A stretch of 64,000 nucleotides of DNA from Falsiruegeria mediterranea M17 (GCF_900302455.1 NZ_ONZG01000011.1:62001-126000); one strand, 5' to 3'. Positions 17,431 through 26,507 are shown, counted from the first letter of the stretch. Translations and numbers: made by a program. The notes: generated from the letters alone by a model not told the origin.

Positions 17431-17885
17431 TTGATCTGAAAGAAGCCTTCGATCTCGACCGCAACGCCCAAGGGCAGCGCCGCAGCACTGACAGCCGAGC
17501 GCGAATGACGACCTGCGTCGCCCAAGGCCTCGACCATAAAGTCGGACGCACCATTGATGACCTGTGGCTGCGCAGTGAAGTCAGCGGTCGAGTTCACAAA
17601 GCCCGTCAGCTTCACAACCCGCACCAGGCGGTCCAAATCACCGCCACAGGCCGCCTTGACCTGGGCCAGCAGGTTGATGGCGCAGCGTCGCGCGGCGGCA
17701 GCACCGGCCTCGACATCCATGTTCTCACCCAGTTTGCCCAGAATCAGGCCGTTTTCGTCGTTCGAGATCTGTCCCGACACATAGACCATGTCACCCACCT
17801 GCACGAAGGGCACGTAGTTGGCCGCTGGAGCAGGCGCGTCCGGCAAGGTCACACCCAGGCTTTCAAGTTTCGCTTCGATGCTCAT
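17427..17885 (-). CDS. RidA family protein (YjgF/YER057c/UK114)
   Basis: A protein of 152 aa: VPFVQVGDMVYVSGQISNDENG, AAARRCAINLLAQVKAACGGDLDRLVRVVKLTGFVNS and GRHSRSAVSAAALPLGVAVEIEGFFQI, with the conserved Arg of the deaminase site in the last segment. It is the larger RidA subgroup (YjgH/Rid-like). It probably hydrolyses reactive enamine/imine intermediates. The start at 17885 is supported by AAGGA upstream. It is coupled to the GDPD gene. Confidence 0.88.
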   Translation of the reverse strand: MSIEAKLESLGVTLPDAPAPAANYVPFVQVGDMVYVSGQISNDENGLILGKLGENMDVEAGAAAARRCAINLLAQVKAACGGDLDRLVRVVKLTGFVNSTADFTAQPQVINGASDFMVEALGDAGRHSRSAVSAAALPLGVAVEIEGFFQIK

Positions 17886-18202
17886 GGCACGCGTCCTTTC
17901 GAAATTCGCAATCGGGGGGACGCTAGCCGGGATCAAGAGCCGCGAAAAGCCCGAAACTCAGATTTTGCACGACAGCCCCCAGATCGCTGATCCCGCGGTC
18001 AAAGCCCAGCAAATGCTCGCCAACGCGCCGAACACAAGCAAGACCGCTTTACGCGGTGCACTTAGCAAGCTAAATGCAACCCTGTTCCATAAGTGACACA
18101 CATCGAGCCCGTTGTTGCGCTGCTGGTGTCAGGGACATTGGTTGCGATTATATCCAAGGCTTGGCAATCTGGCCGGAACTTGTTGAATGGATTACGAATA
18201 GA
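17886..18202. other. Gap of 317 bases between RidA and mlaA genes
   Basis: Divergent promoter region. It is less GC-rich than its surroundings in its middle part. I see no conserved reading frame, no RNA gene and no strong inverted repeat; ACCGCTTTACGCGGT near 18042-18056 could form a short hairpin. The promoter of mlaA must lie here, but no clear -35/-10 pair stands out. Confidence 0.5.
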
Positions 18203-19006
18203 ATGACCAATTTCGCCGGAACCGCTCTGCGCTTATGCATCATGGCTCTGGCCTTGGTCGTTGCCGGTTGCGCCCAGACGACAACTGTCGAACAAGCCAA
18301 CGGCGCCTTCTATGATCCCTATGAAAACGGCAACCGTTCGGTTCATTCCTTCAACCTCGGCGTCGACAAGTTCCTGTTTCGGCCGGCGTCCAAAGGCTAT
18401 GTCAGTATCATTCCCGATCCGATGGTGACCAGCTTCAACTCATTTGCTGAAAACATCTCCTTGCCCGGCCAGGCCGTTGACTATCTGCTTCAAGGCAAGC
18501 CCAAGGAAACCGCCATTACGCTCTATCGGTTCCTCATCAACTCCACCGTGGGCTTTGCGGGTCTTGCTGACCCGGCAACCGACTTCAAGGTGCCGCAGGT
18601 CGACACCGATTTCGGCGAAACCCTGCATGTCTGGGGTGTAGGAGAAGGCCCCTATCTGGAACTGCCCCTCTACGGCCCATCGACCACTCGCGACGCCGTT
18701 GGAGTTGTTGTCAACCTGTTCACCAATCCCCTGGATTTTGCCCCGACCCGTCCGATCGACAATCTTGGGCTGTACACGGAAGTCGTGCGCCGCATGGGCG
18801 ACCGGGGTCGGTTTTCGGACACGGTCGATTCGATTTTGTATGAAAGCGCAGACAGTTACGCCCAAGCGCGCCTGATTTATCTGCAAAATCGCAGGTTCGA
18901 ACTGGCAGGCGATGACGAGGACGCCTATCTTGGCCTATACGCCGATCCCTACTCGGATCCGTATTCAGATGCGTCAGACCCCTACGAGGACCCCTATGCT
19001 GAGTGA
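18203..19006 (+). CDS. mlaA: MlaA (VacJ) family outer-membrane lipoprotein
   Basis: A protein of 267 aa. A lipoprotein signal ends at C23 (LALVVAGC). The MlaA core follows: FYDPYENGNRSVHSFNLGVDKF, RFLINSTVGFAGLADPA, DFGETLHVWGVGEGPYLELPLYGPSTTRDAVG. MlaA removes mislocalised phospholipids from the outer leaflet of the outer membrane. The C-terminal tail has repeated DPYSD/DPYED units. The start at 18203 is chosen because it gives the lipoprotein signal directly. The gene overlaps mlaC by 11 bases. Confidence 0.92.
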   Translation: MTNFAGTALRLCIMALALVVAGCAQTTTVEQANGAFYDPYENGNRSVHSFNLGVDKFLFRPASKGYVSIIPDPMVTSFNSFAENISLPGQAVDYLLQGKPKETAITLYRFLINSTVGFAGLADPATDFKVPQVDTDFGETLHVWGVGEGPYLELPLYGPSTTRDAVGVVVNLFTNPLDFAPTRPIDNLGLYTEVVRRMGDRGRFSDTVDSILYESADSYAQARLIYLQNRRFELAGDDEDAYLGLYADPYSDPYSDASDPYEDPYAE

Positions 19007-19604
19007 TCTTTTGAACCGTCGCAACTTTGTTGCATCTGCCGTGGCCGGATTTTCGATGACGGCGCTGCCGCTGCCTGCTCTGGCCCTGACCGAAGCGGGG
19101 GCCCGCACCCTGGTGAACAATGTTGTCTCCGACATCAACAAAGTGATTGCTTCGGGCAAATCCGAGTCGGCGATGCTGCGGGATTTCGAGAAGATCTTTG
19201 TGCGCTATGCCGATGTGCCGATCATGGCCCGCTATGCACTGGGCGCGGATGCCCGGTCTGCGTCACAAGCGCAATTGCGGAACTTTACCAAGGCCTTTCA
19301 GGGTTATATCTCGCGCAAATACGGCCGTCGGTTCCGTGAATTCATCGGCGGCGAAGTGACCGTCAGATCGGCCCGCAAGATCAAGGCAGGCTATGAGATC
19401 AAGAGCTTGGTCAAACTTCAGGGTTCAGCCCCGTTTGATGTGACCTTCCTGGTTTCGGACAAATCCGGCAAGGACAAATTCTACAACATGTTCATCGAAG
19501 GCGTGAACCTGCTGTTGACTGAACGCACCGAGATCGGCGCCATGCTGGACCGGCGCAAAGGCGATCTGAACAAGCTGATTTCGGATCTGTCCAAGGCGGG
19601 CTGA
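18996..19604 (+). CDS. mlaC: MlaC/Ttg2D family phospholipid-binding protein
   Basis: A protein of 202 aa starting MLSDLLNRRNFVASAVAGFS; the paired arginines and the hydrophobic stretch look like a signal peptide of Tat character (NRRNFV), ending at PALA. The mature part has the MlaC fold: NNVVSDINKVIASGKSESAM, FEKIFVRYADVPIMARYALG, FTKAFQGYISRKYGRRF. It would carry phospholipids between MlaA and the inner-membrane MlaFED complex, which is not in the window. Its start overlaps the end of mlaA by 11 bases. Confidence 0.9.
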   Translation: MLSDLLNRRNFVASAVAGFSMTALPLPALALTEAGARTLVNNVVSDINKVIASGKSESAMLRDFEKIFVRYADVPIMARYALGADARSASQAQLRNFTKAFQGYISRKYGRRFREFIGGEVTVRSARKIKAGYEIKSLVKLQGSAPFDVTFLVSDKSGKDKFYNMFIEGVNLLLTERTEIGAMLDRRKGDLNKLISDLSKAG

Positions 19605-19627
19605 TCTGCTCCAGAAAAAAAGACTGT

Positions 19628-19661
19628 AAAAGGCCGCCGATAGTTCGGGCGGCCTTTTTTT
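19628..19661 (+). terminator. Terminator after mlaAC
   Basis: GGCCGCC (19632-19638) pairs with GGCGGCC (19648-19654), extended by AAA/TTT, and is followed by a run of T. It is 28 bases after the mlaC stop. Confidence 0.85.
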
Positions 19662-19699
19662 GAGGTATATCACGACGCGTTGTCAAAAAAACGGGGGTA

Positions 19700-19800
19700 C
19701 TCCCGCCCGTCGTCGATGCCCTTGACGGGCACCTCCTCTCGTTGGGCCGGGCGCCTCGCCTTCGGCTCGGCGCGGTACCGCAGAACGCAGTGACCCGTCG
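19700..19800 (+). repeat. Interspersed repeat, copy 2 of 3
   Basis: CTCCCGCCC (19700-19708), hairpin TGCCC/GGGCA (19717-19721 and 19727-19731), then GTTGGGCCGGGCGCC (19741-19755) and a second, GC-rich hairpin (19751-19773). The 15-mer at 19741 is identical to the reverse complement of 55302-55316, and CTCCCGCCCGTCGTC is shared with copy 1. It lies between the mlaC terminator and the stop codon of the PBP gene. Confidence 0.65.
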
Positions 19801-19804
19801 CAAA

Positions 19805-21988
19805 TCAGTTGCGACCGCCAAAGATATCTTTGAGCAATTTGTCGACCGCATCCCCCAAGCCGCCGCCCTTGTTACGTTTGGGTTCGGGGATACGTGTGGG
19901 CTGGACTGGCGCACGCATGGGCAGAGGTTTCGGAGCCAGACCGTCCTGTACGCGCACCATCGTCTCATGCCAAATCTCGGCAGGCAGACCACCGCCCGTC
20001 ACGCCGGACAGGGGCGTATTGTCGTCATAGCCCATCCACACGCCCGTAACATAATCCGCAGTGAAGCCAATGAACCATGCATCTCGGGCGGCTTGGGTCG
20101 TACCGGTCTTGCCCGCCGCCTGCCAACCCGGCAGCGCCGCGCGTCGACCGGACCCTTCAGAGACGACCTTTTCCATCATCCAGATCAACTGTTCCGCTGC
20201 AGCCGTCTGAATGACGCGCTCTCCGATGCCGCCACCGGTGCCCATCAGCGGCGTGTCATCGCCCAGCAACTGCAGTTCGATCAAACCATAGGGTGTTACC
20301 GACGAACCGCCGTTCAGGATACCAGCATAAGCGCCAGTCATTTCCAGCAGCGTGCTTTCGGACGCGCCAAGGGCCAGCGCCGGACCCGCTGCCAGATCGC
20401 TGTCGATGCCAAAATCAGCAGCCACCTTGCGCACCAGATCGCGCCCCACCGCTTCGGAGACTTCCACCGCTGGAATGTTCAGCGAGTCCTTGAGCGCCTG
20501 TGTCAGCGTCACCTGGCCATAATGCTTGTTGGTGTAGTTCTTGGGGCACCATTCGCCCGAGCCCGGAATATTCAGGCAATATGGCGCGTCCACGACCGTA
20601 TCGAGCGGGGAATGACCCAGCTCAAGCGCGGTGGCATAGACAAAGGGTTTGAAGGCCGATCCGGTTTGTCGCAACGCTTGCGTCGCCCGATTGAACGCCC
20701 CCGTCACACGGGTCTTGCGACCGCCCACCATGCCGCGCACGGCGCCGTCCGCCGACATGACCACAATCGCGGCCTGCGCTTTGGACCCTTTGCGCACCTT
20801 TTCCTGGAACACAAAGTTCATCGCCTCTTCGGCCGAGGTCTGAATGCGCTGATCCAGCGTGGTGCGAATGATCACATCTTCGGTTGTATTGCGGGTGAAA
20901 TATTCGGGTCCGCTCGACATCACCCAATCTGCAAAGTAGCCCCCTGCTCGCGCCGCCGCCGCCGCCGACAGCTCGGCCGGATTGGCACGAGCACCATTCG
21001 CTTCGGCCGTGGTCAGATAGCCTTGGTCCTCCATCAGCCCCACAATGACCTGGGCGCGATCCTGCGAGCGCTTGAGGTTGTTGGTCGGCGCATAGCGCGT
21101 CGGCGCCACCAGAAGTCCCGCCAGCATCGCGGCCTGAGCCGGGTCGACCTCGGCCGCTGATTTGCCAAAGTAGCGCTGGCTGGCGGCCTCGAACCCACGC
21201 GCACCGGCACCCAGAAACGCACGGTTCAGATAGATGGTCAGGATCTCATCCTTGGAGTATTTCACCTCCATCGCCATCGAATAGACGGCTTCCTTGATCT
21301 TGCGCCACAGCGAGCCCTGGCGGCAGTCGTCCTCATAGGCTTTCTCAGAGTCCCACTGCGTCTCGTCATAGGGCACGCCCAGACACAACAGCTTGGCAGT
21401 CTGCTGGGTGATTGTCGAACCACCATGGCCCGACAATGGCCCGCGTCCCTCGCTCAGGTTGATGCGCACAGCACTGGCAACGCCACGGGGGCTGATGCCA
21501 AAATGGCGATAGAACCGCTTATCCTCAGTCGCGATGACCGCGTTTTTAAGATGCGGCGACACAGTTTCGGTCGTCACAACACCGCCAAACTGATCCCCAC
21601 GCCAGGCAAAAACGTTACCGTCCTTGTCCAGCATAGTCACCGACCCCCGCGCCCGGCCATCGAGCAACGCGGTCACATCCGGCAGCGTGGTGTAAACCAA
21701 ACCGACGGCCAGCCCGATCAGAAGTGCGACGATCATGCCGATACGCCAAGTGAAGCCCCAGATCAGACCGAACACCCAACCGATGAACCGACGCAAGGCG
21801 CCGATGATCCCACCACCGCCTCCCTTTTTGCGAGTCGGCTTGCGGGTCTTGCGGCTGGCCGTTCTCTTGTTGGCTGCATTCTTCTTGGGCGCTGCTTTGG
21901 ATTTCGGTTTGGTCGCTTTTGTCCGCGTCGCAGACCCGTATCTTTTGTCTGCAACCAATGGCGGTTTGCGCCGCTTTGAATCACTCAT
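19805..21988 (-). CDS. Class A penicillin-binding protein (PBP1A-type transglycosylase/transpeptidase)
   Basis: A protein of 727 aa. A very basic N-terminal cytoplasmic tail (about residues 1-60, rich in Lys and Arg) precedes one membrane helix (IGMIVALLIGLAVGLVY). The glycosyltransferase-51 domain has ATEDKRFYRHFGISPRGVASA, GGSTITQQTAKLL and SKDEILTIYLNRAFLGAGARG. The transpeptidase domain has the SxxK serine in TGSAFKPFVYAT, the SLN motif in DSLNIPAVEV and KTGTTQAARDAWFIG. It polymerises and cross-links peptidoglycan in the periplasm. The C-terminal tail (LGDAVDKLLKDIFGGRN) is outside the catalytic domain. It is a single gene. Confidence 0.95.
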   Translation of the reverse strand: MSDSKRRKPPLVADKRYGSATRTKATKPKSKAAPKKNAANKRTASRKTRKPTRKKGGGGGIIGALRRFIGWVFGLIWGFTWRIGMIVALLIGLAVGLVYTTLPDVTALLDGRARGSVTMLDKDGNVFAWRGDQFGGVVTTETVSPHLKNAVIATEDKRFYRHFGISPRGVASAVRINLSEGRGPLSGHGGSTITQQTAKLLCLGVPYDETQWDSEKAYEDDCRQGSLWRKIKEAVYSMAMEVKYSKDEILTIYLNRAFLGAGARGFEAASQRYFGKSAAEVDPAQAAMLAGLLVAPTRYAPTNNLKRSQDRAQVIVGLMEDQGYLTTAEANGARANPAELSAAAAARAGGYFADWVMSSGPEYFTRNTTEDVIIRTTLDQRIQTSAEEAMNFVFQEKVRKGSKAQAAIVVMSADGAVRGMVGGRKTRVTGAFNRATQALRQTGSAFKPFVYATALELGHSPLDTVVDAPYCLNIPGSGEWCPKNYTNKHYGQVTLTQALKDSLNIPAVEVSEAVGRDLVRKVAADFGIDSDLAAGPALALGASESTLLEMTGAYAGILNGGSSVTPYGLIELQLLGDDTPLMGTGGGIGERVIQTAAAEQLIWMMEKVVSEGSGRRAALPGWQAAGKTGTTQAARDAWFIGFTADYVTGVWMGYDDNTPLSGVTGGGLPAEIWHETMVRVQDGLAPKPLPMRAPVQPTRIPEPKRNKGGGLGDAVDKLLKDIFGGRN

Positions 21989-22246
21989 GCTCTACCCTGC
22001 CCGGCTTTGGCTTTTGGGGCACAATACCCCGGCGCGCGCTGGGTGTTGAGGTGTTATTCACATTCAATTCCCCTTTCGCGTTCGCCCAAGATTTAATCAA
22101 AAGCGACATTTTGTGCAAAAAATGTGCAAATCTTCCAGATTTTCGCATGATTTCCGCTGCGCCACGGTTTCTCTGCATCGCAGCAACGGTCTTGATCACG
22201 TCATCAAGACACGCAGGGCACCGCCTGCTCAACCGAGGGGAACACA

Positions 22247-22585
22247 GTGAAACTCATCATCGCAACGATTAAGCCGTTCAAGCTGGAGGAGGTCCGCGAA
22301 GCGCTGACCGAGGCTGGCATTCGCGGCATGATGGTCACCGAGATCAAGGGCTTTGGATCACAATCAGGCCACACCGAAATCTACCGCGGCGCGGAATACG
22401 CCGTGAATTTTGTCCCCAAGATCAAGCTGGAAATCGTCGTTGCCGCGTCGATGGTCGATCAGATCGTCGAAACCATATCCAGCACCGCCCGCACCGGCAA
22501 GATCGGTGACGGCAAGATCTTTGTCCTGGACGTCGAGCAGGCCGTGCGCGTGCGCACCGGGGAAACCAACGACGACGCGCTTTAA
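22247..22585 (+). CDS. glnK: P-II family nitrogen regulator GlnK
   Basis: A protein of 112 aa, the standard P-II length. It starts MKLIIATIKPFKLEEVREAL, carries the uridylylated Tyr51 in the T-loop (IYRGAEYAVNFVPK), and ends with KIGDGKIFVLDVEQAVRVRTGE, the B/C-loop ATP site. It senses 2-oxoglutarate and ATP/ADP and plugs the ammonium channel made by the next gene. Upstream, TGTGCAAA occurs twice at 22112 and 22123, 11 bases apart, which may be an activator site; no clear sigma-54 promoter was found. Confidence 0.95.
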   Translation: MKLIIATIKPFKLEEVREALTEAGIRGMMVTEIKGFGSQSGHTEIYRGAEYAVNFVPKIKLEIVVAASMVDQIVETISSTARTGKIGDGKIFVLDVEQAVRVRTGETNDDAL

Positions 22586-22619
22586 GCGCCCGCACACTCT
22601 TATCCAAGGGAAAATCGAA

Positions 22620-23936
22620 ATGAACCTTCTCAAGACACTTCCTGCTGCGGCCGCGCTGATTGCCCTGCCGTCGCTGGCCCTGGCGCAGGATACTGCCGCA
22701 CCCGGCTTTGACGAAATCGGCCCCTACATCATGACCACGTTGTTGTTCTGCATGGCGGGCTTTCTGGTCTTCTTCATGGCGGCAGGGTTCGCCATGCTCG
22801 AAGGTGGCCTGGTGCGTTCCAAGAACGTCACCATGCAGATGACCAAGAATATCGCGCTCTATTCGATTGCAGCGATCATGTATTGGTTTGTGGGCTTCAA
22901 CACGATGTACCCCGGCGATTTCAATGGCTTCTTCGCCATCGGCGGGCCGACCGTGCTGGACGCGGTTGGCGTGTCGGCAGCGGACGCGGCGCTGGATTAT
23001 GCCTCTGTAGGCTCTGACTTCTTCTTCCAGCTGGTGTTTGTGGCAGCGACCGCGTCGATTGTGTCGGGTGCATTGGCCGAGCGGATCAAGCTTTGGCCCT
23101 TCCTGATCTTCGTCGTGGTTCTGACTGGTCTGATGTACCCCATCTCCGGTTCGTGGAAATGGGGCGGCGGCTGGTTGGATGCCATGGGCTTCCAGGACTT
23201 CGCCGGTTCGACCGTTGTACACTCGGTCGGTGGCTGGGCCGCTCTGGCAGGTGCCATCGTGCTGGGCCCGCGTATCGGTAAATACGGTAAAGACGGCAAG
23301 GTTATCCCTATCCCGGGTTCGAACCTGGCGCTGGCCACTCTGGGTACCTTCATCCTGTGGCTGGGTTGGTTCGGCTTCAACGGCGGCTCGCAGCTGGCCA
23401 TGGGCACCGTGGGTGACGTGTCGGACGTGTCGCGCATCTTTGCCAACACCAACATGGCTGCGGCCGCTGGCGCCGTGACCGCGCTGATCCTGACACAGGT
23501 GATGTTCAAGAAGCCTGACCTGACCATGGTGCTGAACGGTGCCCTGGCTGGCCTGGTGTCGATCACTGCCGAGCCGTTGGCCCCGACCCTGTTCGGCTCG
23601 CTGTGGATCGGTGCAGTGGGTGGTGTGATCGTGGTCTTCGCCGTGCCCTTCCTGGACAAACTGAAGATCGACGACGTCGTTGGTGCGATCCCCGTTCACC
23701 TCTGTGCCGGCATCTGGGGCACCATCGCAGTGATCTTCTACAACTCGGACGCAACCCTGATGACACAGCTGACCGGCATCGTGGCCTATGGTGTCTTCAC
23801 CTTCGCTGTCAGCCTGGTGCTGTGGTTCATCCTGAAAGCGACCCTGGGCATCCGCGTCAGCGAAGAGGATGAGGTCAACGGTCTCGACATGGCTGAACTT
23901 GGGATGGAAGCCTATCCCGAATTCTCGCGCGGCTGA
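22620..23936 (+). CDS. amtB: Ammonium transporter AmtB
   Basis: A protein of 438 aa with a signal peptide (LPAAAALIALPSLALAQ) and eleven membrane helices. The family hallmarks are present: FFMAAGFAMLEGGLVRSKN, DFAGSTVVHSVGGWAALAGA (phenylalanine gate and pore His), LGWFGFNGGSQLA and GAIPVHLCAGIWGTIAV with the second pore His. It conducts ammonium across the inner membrane and is regulated by GlnK, encoded 34 bases upstream in the same operon. Confidence 0.96.
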   Translation: MNLLKTLPAAAALIALPSLALAQDTAAPGFDEIGPYIMTTLLFCMAGFLVFFMAAGFAMLEGGLVRSKNVTMQMTKNIALYSIAAIMYWFVGFNTMYPGDFNGFFAIGGPTVLDAVGVSAADAALDYASVGSDFFFQLVFVAATASIVSGALAERIKLWPFLIFVVVLTGLMYPISGSWKWGGGWLDAMGFQDFAGSTVVHSVGGWAALAGAIVLGPRIGKYGKDGKVIPIPGSNLALATLGTFILWLGWFGFNGGSQLAMGTVGDVSDVSRIFANTNMAAAAGAVTALILTQVMFKKPDLTMVLNGALAGLVSITAEPLAPTLFGSLWIGAVGGVIVVFAVPFLDKLKIDDVVGAIPVHLCAGIWGTIAVIFYNSDATLMTQLTGIVAYGVFTFAVSLVLWFILKATLGIRVSEEDEVNGLDMAELGMEAYPEFSRG

Positions 23937-23958
23937 TCCGACGCCGATCTGAACCAAC

Positions 23959-23987
23959 GGCCCGAGCCTCCCGGCTCGGGCCTTTTT
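23959..23987 (+). terminator. Terminator after glnK-amtB
   Basis: A perfect 10-bp stem (23959-23968 with 23973-23982), loop TCCC, followed by TTTTT, 22 bases after the amtB stop codon. Confidence 0.92.
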
Positions 23988-23995
23988 CATGCGCT

Positions 23996-25189
23996 CTACT
24001 CAAAGTCGTCGGTCGTCCAGTCCTGAATGTCATACAGCCACCCTTCTGACGCGCTGCCCGCTGCATGGCCTACGGTGAACAGAGCGTTCATATAATCGCG
24101 ATCAAACGGCTCATCCGGCTTATGCGTGAAGTCGCGCGGAATATAGGTGATGTTGGCACCCAGCCCGTCCCGCTTGGCAAGCGACAGGATGCTTTCAATG
24201 TTCCCAATGCTCTGCGAGCGGATCAGCATCTCGAACGCGCGATCAGCCACGGCAGTGGCGTTACCTGGCAAGGGTTCGAACGTGGGTTCCAGCGTCTTGT
24301 TGTGGATCAGCCAGATGGTGTTGTCTCGTCCGGTCAACCCCGCCTGACGCAACATCTGCCCCATGGGAAGGCCGGGGGGATAGACAAACACCTCGCGCGT
24401 CAGCCCACCATCCACATGCAGCTCTTCACGGCGGATGTCGCCATCTGTCACTTCGATGGTGATGGGCGGGAAAACCACCGGAATCGCGGCCGAGGCCAAG
24501 ATGACATCGCGGATCAGGGCGCGCGCCTGCGGCGTTTCGATCTGCGCCATCTGGCCAATATCCCAAAGCACCGGCCGCTCGGCGTCGATGTTGGTCGTGC
24601 CCACCAACAGGCGCCTACCCTTGCGATGCTCGGCGCCAATGGCAGTAATCAGATCATCCGTCAGTTCACGCTCGATCGCCGCTCGCAAAGGGGTCGTCTT
24701 ACCCAGGAACCCGCGCCCAAAGATCGCGCCCGCCACATCCAGCCGAGCCACGTCTCGCGTGGTTGTTTGAGTGTAGAACCGCTTGAGCCGCGCATCGTAA
24801 CCCGAGCCCAGAAAGGCAAACGGAGCGATCAGGGAACCTGTTGAAATCCCAGTGACAATGTCAAAGTCTGGCCGTTTCCCCGAAGTCGTCCAACCGTTCA
24901 GCACACCTGCGCCGTATGCCCCGTGCTGCCCACCCCCCGAAAGCGCTAAGATATTCAACCCGCGACCGCGTGGCACCTGTGTCAATGTTGGCTTTAGATG
25001 CTCTTGCAGCGTCACCAGCGCCTCGCGACCGCCATCTTCGAACTGACGCACGTCGGATGACGCTGCCGACGGATAAAACCGCTCATAGGTCTCGGCGGTC
25101 GGAGTCACATTTGTGCGGTCGTAACTGCTTGCGCAGGCGACCAGAACGAGGCTCAACACAAGCGAAAGGGCAAATCGGATACTGGTCAT
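23996..25189 (-). CDS. Patatin-like phospholipase, lipoprotein
   Basis: A protein of 397 aa with a lipoprotein signal ending at C19 (SLVLVAC). The patatin fold is clear: oxyanion loop LALSGGGQHGAYGAGVLNGW, nucleophile elbow GISTGSLIAPFAFLG (GxSxG), and the catalytic Asp in HVDGGLT. It would hydrolyse acyl lipids at the membrane, probably as an outer-membrane or periplasmic lipoprotein. The start at 25189 is chosen for the signal peptide; an upstream ATG at 25234 would add 15 residues and spoil it. No strong ribosome site is visible. Confidence 0.88.
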   Translation of the reverse strand: MTSIRFALSLVLSLVLVACASSYDRTNVTPTAETYERFYPSAASSDVRQFEDGGREALVTLQEHLKPTLTQVPRGRGLNILALSGGGQHGAYGAGVLNGWTTSGKRPDFDIVTGISTGSLIAPFAFLGSGYDARLKRFYTQTTTRDVARLDVAGAIFGRGFLGKTTPLRAAIERELTDDLITAIGAEHRKGRRLLVGTTNIDAERPVLWDIGQMAQIETPQARALIRDVILASAAIPVVFPPITIEVTDGDIRREELHVDGGLTREVFVYPPGLPMGQMLRQAGLTGRDNTIWLIHNKTLEPTFEPLPGNATAVADRAFEMLIRSQSIGNIESILSLAKRDGLGANITYIPRDFTHKPDEPFDRDYMNALFTVGHAAGSASEGWLYDIQDWTTDDFE

Positions 25190-25246
25190 GGCGCGGCACG
25201 TGAAAATCAGGGAGCGATGGCCAGCCGTTGCCACAGATTGGGGAAC

Positions 25247-25283
25247 AAAAAAAGCCGCCTGGTGTAAAAACAGGCGGCTTTTT
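25247..25283 (-). terminator. Terminator between aminotransferase and patatin genes
   Basis: The stem AGCCGCCT (25253-25260) / AGGCGGCT (25272-25279) is flanked by A-run and T-run, so it can stop transcription from either strand. On the minus strand it ends the sseA-aminotransferase transcript, 40 bases after the stop codon. Confidence 0.88.
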
Positions 25284-25322
25284 CGTCATTTTTGGCAAAT
25301 TAACGCCGGTTGTCGCCGAATA

Positions 25323-26507
25323 TCAAATACCAGCGTCAACAATGGCCTTGGCCAGGATCGGTACGGTCTGTGCGTTCAGGCCTGCGATGTTCATGCGGCT
25401 GTCGCCCACCATGTAGATCGCGTGCTCTGCGCGCAGCTTCTCGACCAGCTCGGGCGTGGTGCCTAGACGCGAGAACATGCCGCGGTGCTGCGCGATAAAA
25501 CTAAAGCGGTCAGATCCACTCAAACGCTGCAGTTCGTCCGCAAGCTGCTGACGCAGACCCAGCATAGAGACGCGCACGTCCTCCAGCTCGGCCATCCAGT
25601 CGGCACGCAGGGCATCGTCGTTCAGGATGGTGGTTACGATCCGCGCACCGTGATCGGGCGGGAAGGAGTAATTCTGGCGGTTCAGGAATGCCAGCGTCGC
25701 TTGGTTCAGTGCTGTCTGACTGCTATCGTTCGACACAGCCATCAGTAGGCCAGTACGCTCGCGATAGACACCGAAGTTCTTGGAGCAGGACGCCGCAATC
25801 AGGCATTCCTTGACCGACGAGGCCACCAGACGCACGGCCTGCGCATCCTCTTCCAGACCATCACCAAAGCCCTGATAAGCAATGTCGACCATCGCAACCA
25901 GGTTTTGGGCGTTGATCAGGTTCACGATCTCTTGCCACTGCACCAAGTTCAGGTTCGCGCCGGTCGGGTTATGACAGCAGCCGTGCAGCAGTACCACATC
26001 GCCCGCCTTGGCGGTCTTCAGATCCTCGATCATCCCGTCGAAATCGACGCCACGTGTCTCGCTGTCGAAATAGCGGTAGGGCACAGTTTCCATACCCAGG
26101 TAGTTCAGGATCGAGATGTGGTTCGGCCAGGTCGGGTTCGACACGAACACCCGCGCCTCGGGCGAGGCCATCTGGATCAGTTCAAATGCCTGACGGCAGG
26201 CACCGGTGCCACCGGGGGTCGCCGCTGCGCCCACGTTTTCACGCGCGACGGCATCGCCCAGGATCAGTTTGATCATCGCGTCCGAATAGGCCGGGTCGCC
26301 TACCAGGCCGACATAAGACTTGGACTGCTGCTCTTCCCAGATCTTCTGCTCGGCCACCTTGACCGCACGCATCACCGGTGTGACGCCCTCGGCGTTCTTG
26401 TACACACCCACGCCAAGGTCGATCTTGGTATCGCGCGGGTCTTCGCGATAGGCTTGCATCAGCGCCAGGATCTTGTCTGCTGGCTGCGCTTTGAGGTTTT
26501 CGAACAT
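25323..26507 (-). CDS. Aspartate/aromatic-amino-acid aminotransferase (class I)
   Basis: A protein of 394 aa of the AspC/TyrB group. It begins MFENLKAQPADKILALMQAY, with KIDLGVGVYKNAEG and SYVGLVGDPAYSDAM. The PLP lysine is in SCSKNFGVYRERTG (about residue 245), and HNPTGANL, DIAYQGFGDGLEEDA and RGMFS.LG segments agree. It transfers amino groups between aspartate or aromatic amino acids and 2-oxoglutarate. The start is the ATG at 26507, with GGAGAG upstream, overlapping the sseA stop by one base. Neighbouring sseA would use 3-mercaptopyruvate, formed by transamination of cysteine, so this enzyme might supply it. Confidence 0.93.
   Translation of the reverse strand: MFENLKAQPADKILALMQAYREDPRDTKIDLGVGVYKNAEGVTPVMRAVKVAEQKIWEEQQSKSYVGLVGDPAYSDAMIKLILGDAVARENVGAAATPGGTGACRQAFELIQMASPEARVFVSNPTWPNHISILNYLGMETVPYRYFDSETRGVDFDGMIEDLKTAKAGDVVLLHGCCHNPTGANLNLVQWQEIVNLINAQNLVAMVDIAYQGFGDGLEEDAQAVRLVASSVKECLIAASCSKNFGVYRERTGLLMAVSNDSSQTALNQATLAFLNRQNYSFPPDHGARIVTTILNDDALRADWMAELEDVRVSMLGLRQQLADELQRLSGSDRFSFIAQHRGMFSRLGTTPELVEKLRAEHAIYMVGDSRMNIAGLNAQTVPILAKAIVDAGI

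Noticed and set aside
19742-21160. A 472-codon plus-strand frame opposite the PBP gene
   Set aside because: The minus strand encodes a complete class A PBP with all motifs; the plus frame has none.
22131-22246. Sigma-54 promoter before glnK
   Set aside because: GGGCACCGCCTGCTC looks similar at first, but the -24/-12 spacing and the GC element are wrong.
22422-23990. A 522-codon open frame on the minus strand opposite amtB
   Set aside because: It mirrors the amtB codons in GC-rich DNA; the translation is His/Gln/Arg-rich without domains, while the plus strand encodes an unmistakable AmtB.
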